Shown here: piece by piece, positions 34,835-45,625 of the stretch
Position numbering within the stretch: position 1 is the stretch's first letter
Layout of the letters: each line of letters starts with the position of its first letter
Source of the DNA: Streptomyces tauricus
GTDB lineage: Bacteria > Actinomycetota > Actinomycetes > Streptomycetales > Streptomycetaceae
Length of the DNA: 64,000 nt
Assembly: GCF_014650955.1 (NCBI RefSeq)
Contig: NZ_BMVY01000006.1
Location: forward strand, 124,001-188,000
Direction of reading: 5' to 3'
Translations under genes and position numbers: made by a program
Notes under the pieces: model-generated
Seen by the model: the letters and a program-made list of their open reading frames with translations, nothing else
The model's database searches: none
Told to the model about the DNA's origin: nothing

Positions 34835-35692
34835 ATGGCCAGTCACCCCGACTCATCGTCGTTGCCGAGCCCCACGACCACGGCGGGCCGGGACGGCCTC
34901 GCCGCCATCCTCGCGCGGTCCCACAAGGCCGTCCTCGCCTTCGACTTCGACGGCACGCTCGCGCCGATCGTCCCCGACCCCGAGCAGGCCCGCGCCCACC
35001 CGGACGCCGTACCCGCCCTGGCGGCGCTGGCCCCGAAGGTGGCGTCGGTGGCCGTCGTCACCGGGCGGCCCGCGTCGGTCGCCGTGCGGTACGGCGGCTT
35101 CGGGGGAGTTCCCGGCCTCGACCACCTCGTCGTGCTGGGCCATTACGGGGCCGAGCGCTGGGACGCGGTCACCGGTACGGTCCGGGCCCCCGCGCCGCAC
35201 CCCGGTGTCGCCGCCGCCCGCGCCGAACTGCCCGGCTTCCTCGACGGCATCGGCGCCTGGCAGGGCAGCTGGATCGAGGAGAAGGGCCGGGCCGTCGCGG
35301 TCCACACCCGCCGCGCCCAGGACCCCCAGGCCGCCTTCGAGGCACTGCGCGAACCGCTGGCCCGGCTGGCCCACAAGCACGGCCTGATCGTCGAACCGGG
35401 GCGGCTGGTCCTGGAGTTGCGTCCGGCGGGCATGGACAAGGGCGTCGCCCTCGGCGAGTACGTGCGTGAGGTCGGCGCCGAGTCGGTCATGTACTGCGGT
35501 GACGACCTCGGCGACCTGCCGGCCTTCGCCGCCGTGGAGAAGCTCCGTTCCGACGGCATCCCGGGCCTCCTGGTCTGCAGCGGCAGCACAGAGGTGACCG
35601 AACTCGCCGACCGCTCCGACCTGGTGGTGGCCGGCCCGGAGGGGGTCGCACACCTACTGACGACCCTGGCCAACCGCCTCCAGGGGGCGTAG
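34835..35692 (+). CDS. otsB: trehalose-6-phosphate phosphatase
   Basis: This 285-residue HAD phosphatase removes phosphate from trehalose 6-phosphate. Motif I is AFDFDGTLAPI (about 34-44, first Asp is the nucleophile), motif II VVTGRPAS, and motifs III/IV are Lys in MDKGVAL and YCGDDLGDLPAF. It works with the OtsA product encoded by the convergent gene. The family A repeats directly after the stop separate the two. The start ATG at 34835 fits the spacing from the DUF3263 gene. Confidence 0.93.
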   Translation: MASHPDSSSLPSPTTTAGRDGLAAILARSHKAVLAFDFDGTLAPIVPDPEQARAHPDAVPALAALAPKVASVAVVTGRPASVAVRYGGFGGVPGLDHLVVLGHYGAERWDAVTGTVRAPAPHPGVAAARAELPGFLDGIGAWQGSWIEEKGRAVAVHTRRAQDPQAAFEALREPLARLAHKHGLIVEPGRLVLELRPAGMDKGVALGEYVREVGAESVMYCGDDLGDLPAFAAVEKLRSDGIPGLLVCSGSTEVTELADRSDLVVAGPEGVAHLLTTLANRLQGA

Positions 35693-35696
35693 CCCC

Positions 35697-35757
35697 TTCA
35701 AGGGGCGCGGGGAACTGCGCAGTCTTGTCGCTTTTGAGGGGCGCGGGGAACTGCGCG
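35697..35757. repeat. two family A copies between otsB and otsA
   Basis: Two minus-oriented cores (AGGGGCGCGGGGAACTGCGC) start at about 35701 and 35738, 37 nt apart, in the gap between convergent genes. The otsB stop lies 5 nt before the first. Confidence 0.85.
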
Positions 35758-35808
35758 GCCGGCCCCACCGGCCCGCAGCTCCGGCCGACCTCGCGTCAGC
35801 GAACGCAG

Positions 35809-37218
35809 CTACGAGCGCAGCGCGTGCAGCTGGTCCAGGAACCACTGCGCCGGAGGCAGCGCGGTAGCCGCCGCGGCCAGCCGCTTCGTCCGCTCCGCCC
35901 GCTCCCCCAGGGGAACCGTCAACGCCTCGTGCAACGCCCCCGCGGTGCCCGACACGTCGTACGGGTTCACCACGATCGCGTCCTCGCCCAGCTCCTCGTA
36001 CGCCCCCGCCTCCCGCGACAGCACCAGCACGCAGCCGTCGTCGGACACGACCGGCACCTCCTTCGCGACGAGGTTCATACCGTCGCGGATGGGGTTCACG
36101 AGGGCCACGTCGGCCAGCCGGTACGCCGCCAGTGAGCGCGCGAAGTCGTCCTTCACGTGCAGCACGACCGGGGTCCAGCCGGCCGTCCCGTACACGGAGT
36201 TGATCTCGTCGGCGACCCGCTGCACCTCGGCCGTGTAGTCGCGGTACACCGCGAGGTCCTGGCGCGACGGGTACGCGAACGCCACGTGCACCACCCGCTC
36301 GTGCCACTCGGGCCGGTCGTCCAGCAGCTGCCGGTACGCCAGCAGTCCGCGCACGATGTTCTTGGACAGCTCGGTGCGGTCCACCCGCACGACGGTCTTG
36401 CGGGGGCTGCCGTCGGGCGCGGTGCCGATCTGCTCGCGCAGCGCGGCCATCCGCTCGTCGACGTCCTCGCGGTGCGAGCGCTCGCGCAGGAAGTCCGCGT
36501 CGGCGCCGAGGCCGTGCACGCCGATGCGGGTGTCCGGGTCGAAGTCGTTCCCGAGGACGGTCCGACAGCACTCCGTGAACGCGTCCGCCCACCGCCGGGT
36601 GAGGAACGCGGCCCGGTCGGCGCCGAGGATCCCGTCGAGGACCTTCGCCGCGATGTCGTCCGGGAGGAGACGGAAGTAGTCCGGCGGGGCCCACGGGGTG
36701 TGCGAGAAGTGCCCGATGCGCAGGTCGGGACGGAGTTCGCGGAGCATCCGCGGCACGAGGGTGAGGTGGTAGTCCTGTACGAGGACCGCGGCGCCGTCCG
36801 CCGCCTCCTCGGCCAGTGCGTCGGCGAAGGCCTGGTTGTACGTCTCGTAGGCCGCCCACTGGCGCCGGAACTCCGCGTCGAAGACGGGTTCCAGGGGGGT
36901 CTGGTAGAGCATGTGGTGGACGAACCACAGCGCGGAGTTCGCGATGCCGTTGTAGGCGGCGGCGTGGGTGTCGGCGTCGATGTCGAGCATCCGGACGCCG
37001 TCCTCGCCGACGCCGCGCCGTACGGCCTCGCGGTCGCCGTCGGTGAGGGCCGAGCAGACCCACAGGGCGCCGGCGTCGGGGCCGATCGCGGAGAGGCCCG
37101 ACACGAGTCCGCCTCCGCCGCGCTTGGCCGTGAGCTCGCCGGACTCGTCCTTCGTGTACGAGACCGGGCCGCGGTTGGACGCGACGAGGACGGGGTGTGT
37201 GCCGTGGGTGGAAGCCAT
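35809..37218 (-). CDS. otsA: alpha,alpha-trehalose-phosphate synthase (UDP-forming)
   Basis: This 469-residue GT20 glycosyltransferase joins UDP-glucose to glucose 6-phosphate. It carries LVASNRGPVSYT, the KRGGGGLVSGL glycine loop, VQDYHLTLVPRMLRE, GHFSHTPWAPPDYFRLLP and the C-terminal DGMNLVAKEV and LSREAGAYEEL motifs that bind UDP-glucose. Length is normal for the family. It converges on otsB, completing a trehalose pathway in the window. A repeat hairpin lies upstream, between it and gpgS. Confidence 0.94.
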   Translation of the reverse strand: MASTHGTHPVLVASNRGPVSYTKDESGELTAKRGGGGLVSGLSAIGPDAGALWVCSALTDGDREAVRRGVGEDGVRMLDIDADTHAAAYNGIANSALWFVHHMLYQTPLEPVFDAEFRRQWAAYETYNQAFADALAEEAADGAAVLVQDYHLTLVPRMLRELRPDLRIGHFSHTPWAPPDYFRLLPDDIAAKVLDGILGADRAAFLTRRWADAFTECCRTVLGNDFDPDTRIGVHGLGADADFLRERSHREDVDERMAALREQIGTAPDGSPRKTVVRVDRTELSKNIVRGLLAYRQLLDDRPEWHERVVHVAFAYPSRQDLAVYRDYTAEVQRVADEINSVYGTAGWTPVVLHVKDDFARSLAAYRLADVALVNPIRDGMNLVAKEVPVVSDDGCVLVLSREAGAYEELGEDAIVVNPYDVSGTAGALHEALTVPLGERAERTKRLAAAATALPPAQWFLDQLHALRS

Positions 37219-37312
37219 GACTCGAAATCTAGCCGCAGGGCTATCCGCTCAAACGTTCCCACTGGCCGTGGCGGAAGCAACTGGGTCAACCGAAGGCCGG
37301 TAAGGGTGGCCC

Positions 37313-37356
37313 GCGCAGTTCCCCACGCCCCTGTCAAGGGGCGTGGGGAACTGCGC
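37313..37356. terminator. family A hairpin with matched base change, after gpgS
   Basis: Perfect 20-nt arms GCGCAGTTCCCCACGCCCCT and complement, with a 4-nt loop GTCA. Both arms carry the same change from the common CCCCGCG to CCCCACG, so pairing is preserved. It lies 16 nt beyond the gpgS stop. Confidence 0.9.
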
Positions 37357-37371
37357 AATCTTCTGGTTCTG

Positions 37372-38319
37372 TTATGCCGCGCGGCGTGAGACGTACTCTC
37401 TGATGTCCGTCATCGGGGGGCGTTCCTCCATGTCCACCGAGTGCGTGCGCGGCTCGAAGCCGTGATCCCCCCGGACGAACTGCGTCAGCGCCGGCCTGAT
37501 CATGTGGCCGCGCGCCAGCCGCAGCTGAGCCGTGCGGTAGATCGCCGCGGACATCCGTCCGAGCGCCTGCCCGTCCTGGTGCCGGTGCCTGCGCACGCCC
37601 ACGTCGACCTGCGCGAGGGCGTCGAGCCCGACCAGGTGCAGGGAGTCGACCAGCATGCCCAGCTCCACGCCGTAGCCGACGGGGAAGGGGAGTCGTTCGA
37701 GGAGCGAGCGGCGGGCCGCGTACTCCCCGCCCAGCGGCTGCACGAAGCCGGCCAGCTGCGGCCAGTGCATGTTGAGCAGCGGCCGGGCCATGAGTTCCGT
37801 CACCCGGCCCCCCTGACCCGCGGCGGAACCCAGCGGGCGGTCGTACATCGCCTTGACGAGGTGCACGCCCGGATCCGTGAGCAGCGGGCCGACGATCCCG
37901 GAGACGAAGTCCGCCGAGAACTCCTTCAGGTCCGCGTCGACGAAGGCCACGATGTCCCCGCGGGTGACGAGCAGCGAGCGCCACAGCACCTCGCCCTTGC
38001 CGGGCACGGCCGGGATCCGGGGCAGGATCTCGTCCCGGTGCACGACCCGCGCGCCCGCGGCGGCGGCGACCTCGGAGGTGCGGTCCGTCGAACCCGAGTC
38101 GATCACCACGATCTCGTCGACGAGCGGCACTCTCGTGGTCATCAGCTCACGGCGGATCACGGCGACGATCTCGCCGACCGTCTCCTCCTCGTTGAGCGCG
38201 GGCAGTACGACACTGACCGTGGAGCCCGTGGACCGCTTCGCGGCGATCAGCTTCTTGAGCGGGCGGTCCTCGACGGACCAGGAGCGCGTGCTCAGCCAGC
38301 GCTCGACGTCTTCCAGCAC
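37372..38319 (-). CDS. gpgS: glucosyl-3-phosphoglycerate synthase
   Basis: This 315-residue GT-A glycosyltransferase (GT81) transfers glucose from an NDP-glucose to 3-phosphoglycerate, the first step to glucosylglycerate, a compatible solute and methylglucose lipopolysaccharide precursor. Landmarks are TVSVVLPALNEEETVGEI, VIDSGSTDRT, VPGKGEVLWRSL, the DxD metal motif in AFVDADLKEF, and GYGVELGMLVD. I chose the GTG at 38319 because GGGAGAG lies 6 nt upstream; an ATG at 38388 would add 23 residues with no good ribosome binding site. It is divergent from the SAM riboswitch unit. Confidence 0.9.
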   Translation of the reverse strand: MLEDVERWLSTRSWSVEDRPLKKLIAAKRSTGSTVSVVLPALNEEETVGEIVAVIRRELMTTRVPLVDEIVVIDSGSTDRTSEVAAAAGARVVHRDEILPRIPAVPGKGEVLWRSLLVTRGDIVAFVDADLKEFSADFVSGIVGPLLTDPGVHLVKAMYDRPLGSAAGQGGRVTELMARPLLNMHWPQLAGFVQPLGGEYAARRSLLERLPFPVGYGVELGMLVDSLHLVGLDALAQVDVGVRRHRHQDGQALGRMSAAIYRTAQLRLARGHMIRPALTQFVRGDHGFEPRTHSVDMEERPPMTDIREYVSRRAA

Positions 38320-38520
38320 GTGCGGCTCTCCCTTGCGTTCATCGGGATGCGTGCGTCCCGCCGCGACGGAAACCGGTGTGACGGTCATCTCGCGGTTCGG
38401 ACGGCTCTCTCCACCATCCATGCCGTCGGTTACAGTCTTGAACAACGCTGATGACCATCGCATGTCGGGGGTCGTTGCGTGTACAACTAAAATCACGTGC
38501 AGGACCACAACTGAATACCG

Positions 38521-38674
38521 CTCATCCAGAGGGGCAGAGGGATACGGCCCGTTGAAGCCCCGGCAACCCTCCAGCCGGTCTCGTCCTGATCATCGCTGAT
38601 CAGTGCCGCGAGGCTCCCGGCTCGGGAAGGTGCCAAATCCGTCTCATGGCGAAGTGCGTCGTGAGGAAGATGAG
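38521..38674 (+). ncRNA. SAM-I (S-box) riboswitch controlling the ThrC-like gene
   Basis: P1 is formed by CTCATC (38521-38526) and GATGAG (38669-38674). The conserved core is present: CCAGAGGGGCAGAGGGA, GGCCCGTTGAAGCCCCGG, CAACC, then AAGGTGCCAAATCC. P1's 3' strand abuts the GAGGAAAGGG ribosome binding site, and a CCTCGCCTCC stretch before the start codon can pair with that site. Control is therefore probably at translation initiation: SAM binding forms P1 and closes the site. Confidence 0.93.
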
Positions 38675-38691
38675 GAAAGGGCCTCGCCTCC

Positions 38692-40017
38692 ATGGCTGCG
38701 CAGACAGTTGCAAGCACCACGAACCCCACCCCCGCCGCGGACTCCGCGAGCTCCACGAACTCCGTGGACCTCGGTCCGGCCGCCGCGCTCTCCTGCCGCG
38801 AGTGCGGTCACCGCGTACCGCTCGGTCCGGTCTTCGCCTGCGAGGAGTGTTTCGGCCCGCTGGAGATCGCGTACGACTTCTCGGGCTACGACACCGAAGA
38901 GCTGCGCAAGCGGATCGAGTCCGGCCCGGCGAACATCTGGCGGTACGCGCCCCTGCTGCCCGTCCCCGCGGACGTGGCGGACAAGCCGAACATCAACCCC
39001 GGCTGGACCAAGCTCGTCCAGGCCGACAACCTGGCGCGTGAGCTGGGCGTCGACGCCGGCAAGCTCTTCGTCAAGGACGACTCCGGCAACCCGACGCACT
39101 CCTTCAAGGACCGCGTCGTCGCCCAGGCGCTGGAGGCCGCGCGCGCCTTCGGCTTCACCACGCTCTCCTGCTCCTCCACCGGCAACCTCGCGGGCGCGGT
39201 GGGCGCCGCCGCCGCGCGGGCCGGCTTCCGTTCCTGCGTGTTCATCCCGCACGACCTGGAGCAGGGCAAGGTCGTCATGGCCGCGGTCTACGGCGGCGAG
39301 CTGGTCGGCATCGAGGGCAACTACGACGACGTGAACCGCTTCTGCTCCGAGCTGATCGGCGACCCGGCCGGCGAGGGCTGGGGCTTCGTCAACGTCAACC
39401 TTCGGCCGTACTACGCGGAGGGCTCCAAGACCCTGGCGTACGAGATCTGCGAGCAGCTCGGCTGGCGGCTGCCGGACCAGCTGGTCGTGCCGATCGCCTC
39501 CGGTTCGCAGCTGACGAAGATCGACAAGGGGCTGAAGGAGCTGATCCAGCTCGGCCTCGTCGAGGACAAGCCGTACAAGATCTTCGGCGCCCAGGCCGAG
39601 GGCTGCTCGCCGGTGTCCGTCGCCTACAAGGCCGGGCACGACGTCGTACGCCCGCAGAAGCCGAACACGATCGCGAAGTCGCTCGCCATCGGCAACCCGG
39701 CCGACGGGCCGTACGTGCTCGACATCGCCCGCCGCACGGGCGGGGCCGTGGAGGACGTGAACGACGACCAGGTCGTCGACGCGATCAAGCTGCTGGCGCG
39801 TACCGAGGGGATCTTCGCGGAGACCGCCGGCGGGGTGACGGTGGGGGTCGCGAAGAAGCTGATCGAGGCGGGTCTGCTCGATCCGACGCTGACGACTGTC
39901 GTCCTCAACACCGGGGACGGTCTGAAGACGCTGGACGCCGTCGCCTCCGACACGGGGCTGACCGCGACCATCCGTCCGAACCTCGACTCCTTCCACGAGG
40001 CCGGTCTCGGTTCCTGA
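38692..40017 (+). CDS. thrC: threonine synthase-like PLP enzyme (possible O-phosphohomoserine-dependent homocysteine synthase)
   Basis: This 441-residue fold-type II PLP enzyme has a Cys-rich N-terminal zinc-ribbon-like part (CRECGHRVPLGPVFACEECFGPLE, about 26-49). The PLP lysine lies in DDSGNPTHSFKDRVV (about 127-141), with SCSSTGNLAGAVGA binding phosphate and TAGGVTVGV late in the chain. Family members make threonine from O-phosphohomoserine. The SAM riboswitch and the downstream sulfur carrier argue that this copy instead makes homocysteine; I recall a reported Streptomyces route of this kind (MetM/MetO) that should be checked. The ATG at 38692 has GAGGAAAGG about 11 nt upstream. Confidence 0.9.
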   Translation: MAAQTVASTTNPTPAADSASSTNSVDLGPAAALSCRECGHRVPLGPVFACEECFGPLEIAYDFSGYDTEELRKRIESGPANIWRYAPLLPVPADVADKPNINPGWTKLVQADNLARELGVDAGKLFVKDDSGNPTHSFKDRVVAQALEAARAFGFTTLSCSSTGNLAGAVGAAAARAGFRSCVFIPHDLEQGKVVMAAVYGGELVGIEGNYDDVNRFCSELIGDPAGEGWGFVNVNLRPYYAEGSKTLAYEICEQLGWRLPDQLVVPIASGSQLTKIDKGLKELIQLGLVEDKPYKIFGAQAEGCSPVSVAYKAGHDVVRPQKPNTIAKSLAIGNPADGPYVLDIARRTGGAVEDVNDDQVVDAIKLLARTEGIFAETAGGVTVGVAKKLIEAGLLDPTLTTVVLNTGDGLKTLDAVASDTGLTATIRPNLDSFHEAGLGS

Positions 40018-40033
40018 TCGTTGTTCGTACGCC

Positions 40034-40104
40034 GCGGGCCGGTGGGGGCCGGCCGCGTCCCGCGGCGGAGCCGCACGTGTCACCGCCCCGCGCCCTTGAC
40101 CGGG
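40034..40104. repeat. dispersed repeat family B, copy between thrC-like and moaD-like genes
   Basis: GCGGGCCGGTGGGGGCCGG, GCGGCGGAGCCGC, ACGTGTCACC and GCCCCGCGCCC appear in order. It sits inside what looks like an operon, so it does not necessarily stop transcription. Confidence 0.85.
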
Positions 40105-40135
40105 CGCTTCGCACCCCGACCGGAGGTCCTGTTCC

Positions 40136-40411
40136 ATGAGCGTCAACGTCCGCATCCCCACCATTCTGCGTACCTATACGGGTGGTCAGGCCGAGGTGGC
40201 CGCCGAGGGTGCGACCCTCGCCGAGGTCATCGCCGATCTGGAGAAGAACCACGCCGGTATCGCGGCCCGTGTCCTGGACGACCAGGGCAAGCTGCGGCGG
40301 TTCGTCAACGTGTACGTGAACGACGACGACGTCCGCTTCGAGCAGGGTCTTGAGACGGCCACGCCGGACGGCGTCGGCGTCTCGATCATCCCGGCGGTCG
40401 CCGGCGGCTGA
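40136..40411 (+). CDS. MoaD/ThiS-family sulfur carrier protein (CysO-like)
   Basis: This 91-residue ubiquitin-fold protein ends in a free diglycine (PAVAGG), the site that is adenylated and thiocarboxylated. The pattern VRIPTILRTYTGGQAEV, RRFVNVYVNDDDVRF matches CysO-type carriers that donate sulfide to PLP enzymes. It lies 118 nt after the SAM-controlled ThrC-like gene on the same strand. It probably delivers sulfur to that enzyme or to a cysteine synthase. The ATG at 40136 has GGAGGT about 8 nt upstream. Confidence 0.9.
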   Translation: MSVNVRIPTILRTYTGGQAEVAAEGATLAEVIADLEKNHAGIAARVLDDQGKLRRFVNVYVNDDDVRFEQGLETATPDGVGVSIIPAVAGG

Positions 40412-40497
40412 GCGCCCCGTCCGAAGGCCCCGTCCGGTGGGTCCGTTCGGCGGCCTGATCATTACCCTTGGTAATGCCGAACACGCAGAGTTCATCG

Positions 40498-40534
40498 AAT
40501 TGCCCCCTCCGCGCCCGAAGCGGAGGGGGCAATT
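40498..40534. terminator. terminator after the sulfur carrier gene
   Basis: Perfect 15-nt arms AATTGCCCCCTCCGC and complement with a 7-nt loop, about 87 nt past the stop. It closes the thrC-like/sulfur carrier unit. Confidence 0.9.
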
Positions 40535-40888
40535 CTGTATGGTTGAGCGCGGTACAGTTGGGGAACCTGCTTCGCTTCGCAAGGTCGGCGCATATGAGTT
40601 CGCGCCCGGGGCCCGACAAGAAGCAGCCAAAGTAACTGGTCCTTTTGAGCCGTTTATGGCATTTACCGGGCCCGACTTGCCCTGAATCTTCGTAAATCCT
40701 TCACATATTTCCGATCAGCCGTGCCCGGAATTCTCGTCGGATTGACCTGTTGCAGACGGCAGTTGGACGGATACATTCAGCCGCGGTCGACGCGTTCCGG
40801 CGCACACCCCCAACCGTTGGGGGGTGAGGTCTGACCCGGATCCGCGAAGTGCGGGTCTGTGCAAGGGCCAGTAATAGGGGAGTTAGGC
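40535..40888. other. leader region upstream of the cold-shock gene
   Basis: No gene is seen in these 354 nt. Base composition is AT-richer than average, with CCTTCACATATTT near 40700. A short inverted repeat CCCCCAACCGTTGGGGG (40808-40824) lies about 65 nt before the start codon. A long untranslated leader is common in cold-shock genes and may sit here. Confidence 0.55.
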
Positions 40889-43080
<2,192 letters not shown>

Positions 43081-43115
43081 TCCGGAGACGGATCGGCGGT
43101 TCACCGCTGTACGAA

Positions 43116-43152
43116 CCGAGGGCGGCACCCCGTGTGGGGGTGCCGCCCTCGG
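43116..43152. terminator. terminator after groEL2
   Basis: CCGAGGGCGGCACCCC and its complement form a 16-bp stem with a short GTGT loop, 36 nt past the stop. Confidence 0.9.
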
Positions 43153-43308
43153 GCGTTTCCCGGACCGTGTCCGGGGTCACAGCGGGGTGTGGGGGAGCGG
43201 AGGAATGCCGTGCGCGCCGAGTTGGTTGTTCGGGGGAGTTATCCATGCGCATGCACATACCCAATGGGATGCATGCTCCCTTCCCCTCCCCCCACGAGGA
43301 GTCCCCAC

Positions 43309-44433
43309 GTGACTGTCGCCCCCTCCGCCTCCCGCGCCGCCGAGGTTCTTTCCCGGCCCGTGTCCCTCAACGGTCTGACCGTTCCGAACCGGATCGCGAT
43401 GGCGCCGATGACCCGGCAGTTCTCGCCGGGCGGAGTACCGGGGGAGGACGTGGCGTCGTACTACGCGCGCCGTGCCGCCGCCGGTGTCGGTCTGATCGTC
43501 ACCGAGGGCACGTACGTGGACCACGCCTCGGCCGGGAACAGCGACCGGGTCCCGCGGTTCCACGGGGAGGAGCAGCTCGCGGGATGGGCGAAGGTCGCGG
43601 CTGACGTGCACGCGGCGGGCGGCACGATCATGCCGCAGCTCTGGCACATCGGCATGGTGCGCTCGGCCGGGGAGCAGCCGTTCACGGACGCGCCCGCGGT
43701 CGGCCCCTCCGGCCTGCGCCTCGACGGCACCGCCGGCCAGGGCAAGGAGATGACCCAGGCCGACCTCGACGACGTCGTCCAGGCCTTCGCCGACGCGGCG
43801 GCCGACGCCGAGCGCATCGGCTTCGACGGGGTCGAGCTGCACGGCGCGCACGGCTACCTGCTCGACCAGTTCCTGTGGGCGGGCACCAACCGCCGCACGG
43901 ACGGGTACGGCGGTGACCTCGTCGCCCGTACGAAGTTCGCCGCGGAGATCGTGGCCGCGGTGCGGGCGGTCGTCTCGCCGACCTTCCCCGTCCTGTTCCG
44001 CTACTCGCAGTGGAAGCAGGACGTCTACAAGGCGCGGCTCGCGGAGACCCCGGCGGAGCTGGAGTCCCTGCTGGAGCCCCTGGCCGCGGCCGGCGTGGAC
44101 GTCTTCCACGCGTCGACGCGCCGCTACTGGCTGCCGGAGTTCGACGGCTCCGACCTGAACCTGGCCGGCTGGACGAAGAAGCTCACCGGCAAGCCCGTCA
44201 TCACCGTCGGCTCGGTCGGCCTCGACGGGGACTTCCTCAAGGGGTTCCGCGGTGAGGGCGCGCCGGTCAAGGGCATCGACGACCTGCTCGACCGGCTGGA
44301 GAACGAGGAGTTCGACATGATCGCGGTCGGCCGCGCGCTGCTCCAGGACCCGGAGTGGGCCCTGAAGGTGCTGGGCGGGCGGTTCGGCGAACTGGACGCG
44401 TTCAACGCGGGGGCGCTGCGCTCGCTCAGCTGA
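43309..44433 (+). CDS. NADH:flavin oxidoreductase, Old Yellow Enzyme family
   Basis: This 374-residue TIM-barrel FMN enzyme reduces activated C=C bonds. Landmarks are RIAMAPMTRQFSPGGVP (about 27-43), MPQLWHIGMVR, DGVELHGAHGYLLDQFLW (about 176-193, substrate His pair region), NRRTDGYGG, and the FMN phosphate-binding VITVGSVG...IAVGRALLQDPEW. The GTG at 43309 has GAGGAG about 7 nt upstream. A GCATGCA/TGCATGC inverted pair (43249-43276) lies just upstream and may be an operator. The native substrate is unknown. Confidence 0.9.
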   Translation: MTVAPSASRAAEVLSRPVSLNGLTVPNRIAMAPMTRQFSPGGVPGEDVASYYARRAAAGVGLIVTEGTYVDHASAGNSDRVPRFHGEEQLAGWAKVAADVHAAGGTIMPQLWHIGMVRSAGEQPFTDAPAVGPSGLRLDGTAGQGKEMTQADLDDVVQAFADAAADAERIGFDGVELHGAHGYLLDQFLWAGTNRRTDGYGGDLVARTKFAAEIVAAVRAVVSPTFPVLFRYSQWKQDVYKARLAETPAELESLLEPLAAAGVDVFHASTRRYWLPEFDGSDLNLAGWTKKLTGKPVITVGSVGLDGDFLKGFRGEGAPVKGIDDLLDRLENEEFDMIAVGRALLQDPEWALKVLGGRFGELDAFNAGALRSLS

Positions 44434-44465
44434 TGGTGGGTGCGGGTGAGTGGGGCGGCTGGTTT

Positions 44466-44572
44466 GCGCGGTTCCTCGCACCCCGACCCCTACCCCTAAA
44501 GACAAAAGATTGCGCCGTTCCCCGCGCCCCCGAGTCTGCCGGAGGGTTTTTAGGGGCGCGGGGAACTGCGCA
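44466..44572. repeat. family A copies between convergent genes
   Basis: A degenerate copy (GCGCGGTTCCTCGCACCCC) at about 44466 is followed by a facing pair, 44511-44530 and 44553-44572, that can pair with one mismatch across a 22-nt loop. It is probably a bidirectional terminator. Confidence 0.8.
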
Positions 44573-44604
44573 GCGGGGGGCGGAGGCGGAGCCCCCATAC
44601 GGGG

Positions 44605-45594
44605 TCAGGCCGTTGGGGGCAGGTGGTGTCGCGCCCACTCTTCGAAGGGGGTGAGCGGGATGCCGAGGGCCGTCGCGTACTCGGGACGACCCGGCTGACC
44701 CACCACGTTCAACCGCTCGTGCGAGGCCCCCATCGGCGGCATGCCCGCAGCCAGCGCCTCCTCCTCCGTCATGTCCGGCGCGGACAGGCGCGTACCCAGG
44801 ACCCCGGAGAGGATCTCGGCGATCCGCGCCATCGACAGGTAGTCGCTGGCCAGTTCCAGCTCGACGCGGTCGAACCGTTCCGGCGCGGCGAAGGCCGCGG
44901 CGGCCGCCGCGCCGATGTCGTCCACCGCGGCGAGCGACAGACGCGTCGTCGGCTTGAGGACGCTCACGATCCCGCCCTCGACGCCGCGCGGGAACAGGAA
45001 CCGCATCGAGGGGAGGAAGTTCTCCATGAAGAAGCCCGGCTTGAGCAGCGTCCAGCGCGGGAAGCCGGCCTCGCGGAGCCGGTCCTGGATCGCCCGCTTG
45101 GCCTCCAGCGTGGCCGCCGTCGACGCCCACCGGCCCTCGGCCCAGCCGGGGTCCTCGGTGTGCTGCCCGGCGCCGCTGACCGAGGTGTGCACGAACTGAG
45201 AGACCCCGGCCGCCCTGGCGCCCTCGATGAGGTTGACGCCCTGCCGCACCTCTCCGTCGAAGTCGAAGCCGTCCTCCGTGATGCCGGGCATCTGTACGGA
45301 GAAGACCGCGCGGACGCCTTCCGCGGCTCGCGTCACGGAGTCGCGGTCGTGGAGATCACCGGTGACCAGCTCCACGCCGAGCGCCTCGACGGCCTTGGCG
45401 CGGGCCGTGGCCGGGTCGCGTACCAGCGCCCGTACGGGCACGCCCGCCGCGAGCAGGGCGCGGGCGGTGGCGCCGCCCTGTCTGCCGGTGGCACCGGTGA
45501 CCAGGACGGGTGCGGAGTCTGAGCTGGAGTCCGGGTCTGACTTCGGGCCCGCGTCCGAGCCCGAGTTGGGGCCTGGGTCTGTGGTTTTGGGCAT
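44605..45594 (-). CDS. NmrA-like NAD(P)-binding protein
   Basis: This 329-residue atypical short-chain-dehydrogenase-like protein has an N-terminal Asp/Ser/Pro tail (1-28) and then VLVTGATGRQGGATARALLAAG (about 30-51), the NAD(P) loop of NmrA/HSCARG proteins. It lacks the YxxxK catalytic pair of active epimerases, so it may be a redox sensor or quinone/azo reductase. It is divergent from a TetR gene with duplicated palindromes between; operator 2 lies between its -35 (TTGTCA) and -10 (TATCTT). Confidence 0.88.
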   Translation of the reverse strand: MPKTTDPGPNSGSDAGPKSDPDSSSDSAPVLVTGATGRQGGATARALLAAGVPVRALVRDPATARAKAVEALGVELVTGDLHDRDSVTRAAEGVRAVFSVQMPGITEDGFDFDGEVRQGVNLIEGARAAGVSQFVHTSVSGAGQHTEDPGWAEGRWASTAATLEAKRAIQDRLREAGFPRWTLLKPGFFMENFLPSMRFLFPRGVEGGIVSVLKPTTRLSLAAVDDIGAAAAAAFAAPERFDRVELELASDYLSMARIAEILSGVLGTRLSAPDMTEEEALAAGMPPMGASHERLNVVGQPGRPEYATALGIPLTPFEEWARHHLPPTA

Positions 45595-45625
45595 GGGGGT
45601 GCTCCTCCGAGGCGCTGGCGCATCA

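Noticed and set aside
38521..38674. SAM-IV rather than SAM-I riboswitch
   Set aside because: SAM-IV is common in actinobacteria, but the CTCATC/GATGAG P1, the AGAGGGGCAGAGGGA start and the GGTGCCAAATCC block fit the SAM-I core better.
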